64,000 bases of DNA from Berberis thunbergii. Lineage: Eukaryota; Streptophyta; Magnoliopsida; Ranunculales; Berberidaceae. The notes under the pieces are model-generated. The model saw only the letters and a program-made list of their open reading frames with translations. It made no database searches and had not been told where the DNA came from. This document shows, piece by piece, positions 58,282 through 64,000 of this stretch. Numbering within the stretch: the stretch's first letter is position 1; every line of letters begins with the position of its first letter. The position numbers and the translations under genes are program-made. The stretch spans positions 434,001-498,000 of the forward strand of contig QNQO01000558.1 in NCBI GenBank assembly GCA_003290165.1. The letters run 5' to 3'.

Positions 58282-59068
58282 TGTGTAAGTTTTGAAGATC
58301 TATTCATAAAACACATTGTAAAAACATCTAGAAGATCTATTCAATTTTCAGTAATTGAACAATATTTTGTATATTGAGAATTTTGGAGGAAAGTGTTTGC
58401 ATAGGAATATCAAAGCAAAAACGTAGATCAGTTTTTGCTTACTGAATTGCTATCAGGTATGATATAGTTTTTATAAAGCAAAAATGGATAAGTATCAAAG
58501 CTGGAAGGGAAGAGCTTAGATTTTTAATTATAGAAGTTTCCTCCAAAATTTTCAGCAAAATGGATAAGTATCAAAGCTGGAAGGGAAGAGCTTAGATTTT
58601 TAATTGTTCCACAAAATGGATAAGTATCAAAGCTGGAAGGGAAGAGCTTAGATTTTTAATTGTTCCACAAAATGGATAAGTATCAAAGCCTGATATAGTT
58701 CTTAAAAATGTTCTATGCTACATTTTTAATTTTGCTGGCAGTTAAGTATTATGAATTGCTTAGATTTTCAAATTTGAAGGAGCATGGTAAGTTCAAGATG
58801 TTTTGCATTTACTGTCAATAGTATATCCATTCATGATAGAAGAGCGAATGGTGCCGAGGTTTTAACCATTAGAACCTAACACCTAATCTATCAACTTCTT
58901 TTCTTAGATTCTATGATCAATTGTTCATATATAGAAAGAATTTCCTTTTGTCTGTTCATTTAGTCGAGTCTCATTTTTATAGACCCTACAAATGGACACT
59001 TGAGAATAGTTAGTAGTTTGAATGACATTGTTATATATATGTTATATGAATCTGAAATGATTTTGGTG
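58282..59068. other. Spacer between the left arm and the hAT element
   Basis: This is AT-rich DNA with one tandem repeat (listed separately) and no gene. Upstream exons of the glyoxalase fragment were expected here but are not visible. Confidence 0.5.
58481..58690. repeat. Tandem repeat, 56-76-bp units, about 3.5 copies
   Basis: AAAATGGATAAGTATCAAAG then CTGGAAGGGAAGAGCTTAG, TTTTTAATTGTTCCAC recurs with starts at 58481, 58557, 58613 and 58669. The last copy is partial and the first has a 20-bp longer tail. Confidence 0.88.
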
Positions 59069-59076
59069 GGATTTTC

Positions 59077-60701
59077 TAGGGATGGCAGTGGGGCGGATTT
59101 TCACGGATATCCGCCCCACCCAATCCGTTTGGGGCGGTTTTGGATATTGTAGAATGGATTTTCGGGTGGTTTTGGATATCCAAAAAATATCCGTTCACTA
59201 TTCGGGGCGGATACGGATTTGGCCATGTCCGCCCCGCAAGCCCGCGGATATCCGTTTAAACCAACAAATTTACAAAAATACCCTTGACCTATATAAAGGA
59301 TAAATTCTGTTTTTCAAACCCACAATCGCCCATTCGCTCCCTCACCCTCTCACAGAGCACCGCCCTCCCTCTTCACCAAACTCTCCCTTCGCTCCCTCAA
59401 GTCCCTCTCCATCTCCAATCGAAGAAGAAACCCCTCCTCTCCCCTACCCCATTCGATCTCTCAGATCTGTCTCTCTCTCTCTCTTTCTCAAACCCACTCG
59501 AAGACACCCCTCCTTCTCCCTCTCCATCTCCAATCGAAGAAGAAACCCCTCCCTCTCCCCTCCCTCTCCCTCTCTACTCGAAGAAGAAACCCCACCCTCT
59601 CCACTCAGAGAACTCAGCGACAGAGCCTCCTTGGTCGTCTCCTTCAGACAGCGGAGGCAAGCCGGTCGTCTCCTTCAGTGAAGCCGGTCGTCCCCATTAG
59701 CGAAGACCGGTCTCCTTCTTCTCCTTCTCAGGGACCCTGGGTCGTCTGCTTCACACGAACACTCGAAGGGAGTCTCATCTCCATCTCTCTGCTCTGCTTC
59801 AAAAGAACGATCGATCTCGCCGCCTCCCTCTCCCCTCCCTTGGGGCCTTCCCAGATGTCTGATATTCGAGATCGGATCTCAGATCTCTGTTATTCGAGAT
59901 CAGATCTCTGATCTACGAGATCAGATCTCAGATCTCTGATATTCGAGATCAGATCTACGAGATCAGATCTCAGATCTCTGATATTCGAGATCAGATCTAC
60001 GAGATCAGATCTCAGATCTCTGATATTCGAGATCAGATCTCAGATCTCTGATATTCGAGATCAGATCTCTGATCTACGATTTGATTGGTCGAATTTAGTA
60101 ATTTATTTGTATAAAATGAGATCTGAATTTTTGTGATTTTTTATGTTTAAATCTGAATTTTTTTTGTAATTTTTGTATCTGAGACAGATTGATCTTTTCT
60201 TTGTAATTCTTACAGTGTATGCTTACGGATCTCAGATCTGTAGATCATTTTTTTTTTTTTGCAATTTACTGTATGCTTCTGTAATTTTTCTCTCTGATTC
60301 TGTAGATCTTTTTTTTTTTTTTGCAATTTATTGTATGTTTTTTTGTAATTTTTTGTATGTTACGAATAATTTGTTCTTGAAAAAAAGCAAAGCATACAAA
60401 TAATTTGTTCTTGTTAATTTTTTGCAATCTTTCGATTGTATTTTTGGCAATTTATTGTATGCTTTATTGTATGCAGACAAAAATATTTTGTATGAATTTA
60501 TTGTATGCAGATGAAATTTTTTGGGTTGTTGTTTGGGTTAAATGGGGCGGGGCGGATATCCGCATATCCGCTCGGGGCGGGGATGGTTTTAAAAAAAAAT
60601 GATAAACGGATATGCGGGGCGGTTTCGGGGACCCGAAATCCCCAGCGGGGCGGGGATGGATTTGCACAAATCCGCCCCAATCCGCCCCGTTGCCATCCCT
60701 A
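59077..60701. mobile_element. hAT-type non-autonomous element (1.6 kb)
   Basis: The ends TAGGGATGGCAGTGGGGCGG and (other strand) TAGGGATGGCAACGGGGCGG are the well-known plant hAT terminus. The 8-bp GGATTTTC flanks both sides exactly (59069-59076 and 60702-60709). Subterminal regions are rich in GGGGCGGATATCCG words. The interior has Pro/Ser-like low-complexity frames, an AGATCT-rich array and T runs, with no transposase. Confidence 0.93.
59860..60085. repeat. AGATCT-rich tandem array inside the hAT element
   Basis: GATCAGATCTCAGATCTCTG and ATATTCGAGATCAGATCTAC repeat with ~31-50-bp periods, at least five times. The array is highly palindromic because AGATCT is its own complement. Confidence 0.85.
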
Positions 60702-60713
60702 GGATTTTCGCAG

Positions 60714-61095
60714 GTTGTTCAACTATGGTATTGGGATACATTTGTTGCAGAGTAATTCAATTAACGATGTCCAACAAAAGTCGCCAGTTATAAATCCTAA
60801 AGACAATCACATCTCCTTCCAAGTACGTATTCTATTCTTACATGACTTCAAATTCTATTTTTTCAAAGTTTGTAGTAAAATAACTTACATTTTGGTTGAT
60901 TCAACAGTGCACAGATATAAAACTAGTCAAGAGAAGCTTGAAGAAATGGGTATAAACTATGCAACTGCTTTGGTGGAAGAAGGCGGTGTGCAAGTCGATA
61001 AGCTCTTCTTCCATGACCCAGATGGTTATATGATCGAAATCTGTAACTGTGACAACCTCCCCATTCTTCCTCTCTCTGCATGCCCACTTAAGTAG
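60714..61095 (+). pseudogene. Glyoxalase-I-family gene fragment (last two exons)
   Basis: An exon at 60714-60822 after TTTTCGCAG reads LFNYGIGIHLLQSNS, then NPKDNHISFQ, and ends at a GTACGT donor. The last exon, from ~60909 to TAG 61095, reads CTDIKLVK in one frame. It then shifts by one to EKLEEMGINYATALVEEGGV, then LFFHDPDGYMIEICNCDNLP. These are core motifs of the plant lactoylglutathione lyase/glyoxalase-like family (vicinal oxygen chelate fold). HDPDG and MIEICN include the usual metal-binding Glu region. The N-terminal exon is absent and the last exon carries a frameshift, so it is a fragment. The 1.6-kb hAT element is inserted 4 bp upstream of its AG acceptor. Confidence 0.85.
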
Positions 61096-61474
61096 CAAAC
61101 GCCACACTCTAGCTAGTGCAAAATCTGTTAACAAAATGGAGACTCAAATGATGGAGAACTTCGTTGCAGACATGATTCATGATTGATATTGCAATGTAGT
61201 TTTTTTTTCGAAAAAGTTACATTGTTTGGGTCTTGAAATCCTTTTTCTTTCTTTACACCCATTTGAGGGTTAGAAGATTTTGATTATATGTATTGGAAGA
61301 ATGAAAGATTGTAATCTAGCTACATTCTTTAATAACACTCAATATATGGTGATTTACCGAAATCGGATAACAGCCTGTTACGTCGTTGATTTACGCATCT
61401 TGAGCAAATAAACACTAACTAATCTCACGGGCAAGAAATTTATTAAGGGACTAAAATGATAAGATCTAACCTTG
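61096..61474. other. Downstream of the glyoxalase fragment
   Basis: This is probably former 3' UTR plus spacer. No gene is seen. Confidence 0.45.
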
Positions 61475-61978
61475 TTTTGTAGAACTCTGCAGACTGGAAG
61501 CAGTTCACTCAGAATTCATAACAGAGATCAAAGAGAATTAGATGGAAGACTTGGAGATTCAACACAGATTTGCTGAAACATGAATTGTATTGATAGTGCT
61601 GAACTTGCAATTACAATATTCACTCAGAAATAAAGAATTACAATGTAATATGAACTGAATGGTAAAGGCTGTTCGAGATGCCTTAATCTCCTAAAGAACA
61701 TTTGCTCAAATGTACAATTTGTTTATACAATCGATGAATGCAATTCTATTGTTATTCCTCTATTTATATCAGGACCTCACAAAGGTCAGAGCAACTAACA
61801 TAGCATTATTCTTCTAACAGAACATCCTTCTAACCACTTAACAGAGTACTGAACCATTCTAACCCCCCATCTGACAGAGCATTCTGCAACACCTTAGCAC
61901 TTGCACTCTCTACCATCTGCAGCGCATTACCTCAGTAACAACTGGAGCAACATTCACAACTGGAGAGCAGCATTCACA
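61475..61978 (-). mobile_element. LTR-like block, possible solo LTR
   Basis: On the minus strand it begins TGTGAATGCTGCTC at 61978 and ends GTTCTACAAAACA at 61475, giving TG...CA limits. It has a TATA box (GATATAAATAGAGG, ~61765) and a GTTAG/CTGTTA-rich 5' half like retrotransposon U3 regions. It interrupts the Rubisco small-subunit fragment. No matching target duplication or internal domain was found, so solo-LTR status is tentative. Confidence 0.5.
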
Positions 61979-62356
61979 ACTGGATTTAGTGTTGATTGTC
62001 GAACACCAAACAACGGATATAAGCATTGGGGTACGTCTTCTTGCACTTGCGAATTTCTTTCAGAATCTGCACAGGATTGTTGCACCCTAACATAGGCAGC
62101 TTCTAGTGTCCAATATCTTCCATCATAGTACCCTGGCATCTGGTTCTATGCACATGTCCAACCTGCCGTGAAAATTCATACAAAGGTGTGAATGAGTTTG
62201 CTTATTCCAACAAATCTTTATATACTTCCATGAGCAAATGATCATACCTCATCAAGTTCAAGACAGGGAATCCATCCTTTAGAAAGCATGTAATCTATCT
62301 CATTGGCAATCAAATCCTCGGAGAGTGGTGGCAACAAGGCACCCATCGGGTAGTAT
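61979..62356 (-). pseudogene. Rubisco small subunit (rbcS) fragment
   Basis: The parent protein is the nuclear-coded small subunit of Rubisco in the chloroplast. An exon at 62356-62248 reads LLPPLSEDLIANEIDYMLS then KGWIPCLELDE and ends at a GTATGA donor. The next exon starts at 62162 after CGGCAG and reads VGHVHRT. It then continues, after a frameshift, PGYYDGRYWT, and after another, LGCNNPVQILKEIRKCKKTY then PNAYIRCLVFDNQH and a stop. The order and splice sites match rbcS genes. The transit peptide and first exon are missing, and the C-terminus is cut by the LTR-like block. It lies downstream of NIPA exon 2 on the same strand. Confidence 0.88.
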
Positions 62357-62785
62357 CTGCCAAAACATATTAAAACTTGACAACAAGCATCTCTGAAAGC
62401 CTACTAGTATATCACATTTCATGGCAACCAAGCTCACCAATCCTGCTGTTGGAGCTTAGAAGCAACACTCTTGTTTATTTATTTTTAGTCAAGTGAAAAG
62501 AAAACTGAATGATAGTTCAAATGATTATAGATCCAAAATTTTCCATTCGGTATTTGAAGCAGTATCCTCTGCAACTGCCTTCTATGAGCACCATCCAAAC
62601 CAAGAATTCCCCCCCCCCCATACACACACACACAAAAGTCAGACAAGTAGATGACCACATTGAACACATGAAATTCAAAGAAAGTGCACTTTAATTACTT
62701 AGCTATCATAGAAATATCAAACAATCAGAATGCAATTTGTTTTGCAACATATTTGGAAGTGAAGATACGTTACAAGAAAACTTAC

Positions 62786-63656
62786 TTGCTATCATGCCTG
62801 CCCACCAAAGTGGCTCATATAAATAAGAATAATCTCCACTTCCTGCAAAATGAGAAGCATCATTGAGTCAATTCCAGGGTGATTATCTAATAGATAGTGA
62901 TAGTACCAAGGATAGACAATGCATGAAATACAAGCAATAAATTCAAGGGAAACATTCAAATGGGTATGGTTAGATATGTTGAGCTGAGTAAATCATCTAA
63001 TCATCAAACTTTCTGCTACGCAAGCATTAACAACAAACTCTCCAGATCTCTCTTAGATCATAATATAAACATCCAAAACTAACGGAACTTAAAAAATGTA
63101 GTAGTAGCACAAGTTGAGAAAGCCAAATTTAAAACATACGTGACAATAGAGTCCAGAACAAAATTAATTTTAAGATCTCAGTAGTAACAGCAATTAACTA
63201 GACAATAGAGTTAATTAAGTCTCCGAAACCTTTCGACACCGTATAAAATGCAATCATTTAATACCCACACTCCAAATTAGCACCAGATCTTAGCATACAT
63301 ACACATTGAACACTACACTACCAATAAACCAACCAAATTTACTGAAATTTCAACATCGAAGTAGCGAAAGAGACTTAAGATAGCTAAATCTATCACAAAA
63401 TAGCAACATCAACTACAATTCCCCGAAGATCTTCACCTAAAAAACCCAAATATTTTCGAAATTTGTGCTTACCAGCCCTAATTCCAGAAGCGCCAGCCTT
63501 CTTCGAGCCTTTCTTCTTAACAATGAAGCTAGCACCGATAAAAACGCTTGAAGAGAGTGCTAGAATCAAGCCCTTGATGTTGTCCGAAGACATTCCCCTG
63601 TAAGAGCTCGACCAACTCGATGACGAAGAAGAAGAAGAAGATGACTCCTCCGCCAT
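62786..63656 (-). CDS. NIPA-type magnesium transporter, exons 1-2 only (truncated gene)
   Basis: NIPA/DUF803 proteins are multi-spanning membrane proteins thought to move Mg2+. Exon 1 (63656-63473) encodes a Ser-rich start, then SSDNIKGLILALSSSVFIGA, the first membrane helix, and IVKKKGSKKAGASGIRAG. It ends at a proper GTAAGC donor. Exon 2 (62842-62786) gives SGDYSYLYEPLWWAGMIA, the conserved second block, and a GTAAGT donor. The phase agrees. The following exons (VGEIANFAAYAFAPAILVTP region) are absent from the 430 bp before the rbcS fragment, so the gene is broken after exon 2. It might be transcribed as a NIPA-rbcS chimera. Its promoter lies in the inverted repeat and continues past 64000. 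This copy is the more intact of the two. Confidence 0.85.
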
Positions 63657-64000
63657 GAAATGACTATAACTACGAAGACTAAACCCTAAAAAAACACCTC
63701 ACTGAAGTGAGGATTCACAAAAAGACGAATAAGAAGATCTCCACTGCACGAGGATTACCTCATGAATCCTCCACTGTTGTTGAAAAAAAAAATCCCTCAA
63801 ACCCCAATACAACCCACTCTCAAAACCCACAAATTCTCACAACCGAGATGGAGGGCCTTCGTTTGGGGAGAGGGAGGGCCTTCTCTATCTCTGTCGAGAT
63901 GGAAAATGGGGAGGAAATATGAGTTATTCAGACCTTCCCTTCCCTCTTCTTCTCGCCCAAAATTTTGATTTCCCTCGCAAATTTTTTTTTTTTACCACGT
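63152..64000. repeat. Right arm of the large inverted repeat (continues past window)
   Basis: This is the reverse complement of 57441-58281, starting in intron 1 of the NIPA gene (TCCAGAACAAAATTAATTTT) and running through exon 1 and the leader to the window edge. Confidence 0.92.

Noticed and set aside
59284..59911. Pro/Ser-rich frames of 138 and 77 codons
   Set aside because: They come from CTCCCTCTC-type low-complexity DNA inside the hAT element. No domain is seen.

Overview
This window is nuclear DNA from a flowering plant, most likely a eudicot. The genes have short GT-AG introns in AT-rich sequence, and the two large PPR genes are intronless. The light-harvesting protein, sucrose-phosphate synthase and PLS-class PPR proteins are all plant-specific types. 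The sequence does not settle the species. Most of the window is transposon sequence of several ages, often nested, with a few host genes between.

Host genes judged functional or nearly so: the last two exons of LHCB5/CP26 (70-553, +, cut by the window edge); an intronless PPR gene (13958-15973, -); a three-exon TPR-repeat gene (20246-22696, -); a second intronless PPR gene (38908-40671, +); and a complete 12-exon sucrose-phosphate synthase (42511-47996, -). The SPS gene reads through end to end, but one intron starts with GA instead of GT. A NIPA-type magnesium transporter keeps only exons 1 and 2 (62786-63656, -). A CC-NBS-LRR remnant (9013-9525, -) has only the coiled-coil domain.

Mobile DNA, left to right: a decayed chromovirus whose protease and RT are deleted (1384-5607); a tRNA-derived SINE with 10-bp TSDs (6809-6987); a ~0.6-kb hAT MITE carrying a nested retroposon (7379-8809); a second copy of that MITE in opposite orientation (29347-29936); a 1.2-kb hAT-like element (12466-13660); a PIF/Harbinger-like element nested in a MULE-like one (16031-18149); an 11.3-kb Tat-lineage Gypsy element on the minus strand with an antisense ORF and a tandem array in its 3' region (24592-35882); a fold-back MULE-like element with internal tandem repeats (36761-38675); and a 1.6-kb hAT with perfect 8-bp TSDs (59077-60701).

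The most unusual part is 49.3-64 kb. What looks like a non-autonomous LTR retrotransposon (49302-57378) shows no gag-pol of its own. It carries an intronless fusion of two unrelated host genes, mitochondrial FAD-glycerol-3-phosphate dehydrogenase (SDP6 type) and translation factor eIF2-gamma, resembling the host-gene-carrying maize Bs1 element. A Copia element (49765-55019, TSD AAAGC) interrupts it. Its right LTR is cut off by one arm of a >840-bp inverted repeat (57441-58281 / 63152-64000) that duplicates the NIPA promoter and first exon. Between the arms lie fragments of a glyoxalase-I-family gene and a Rubisco small-subunit gene, a hAT element and an LTR-like block. A composite tRNA-His/tRNA-Pro relic sits just upstream, at 48596-48721.
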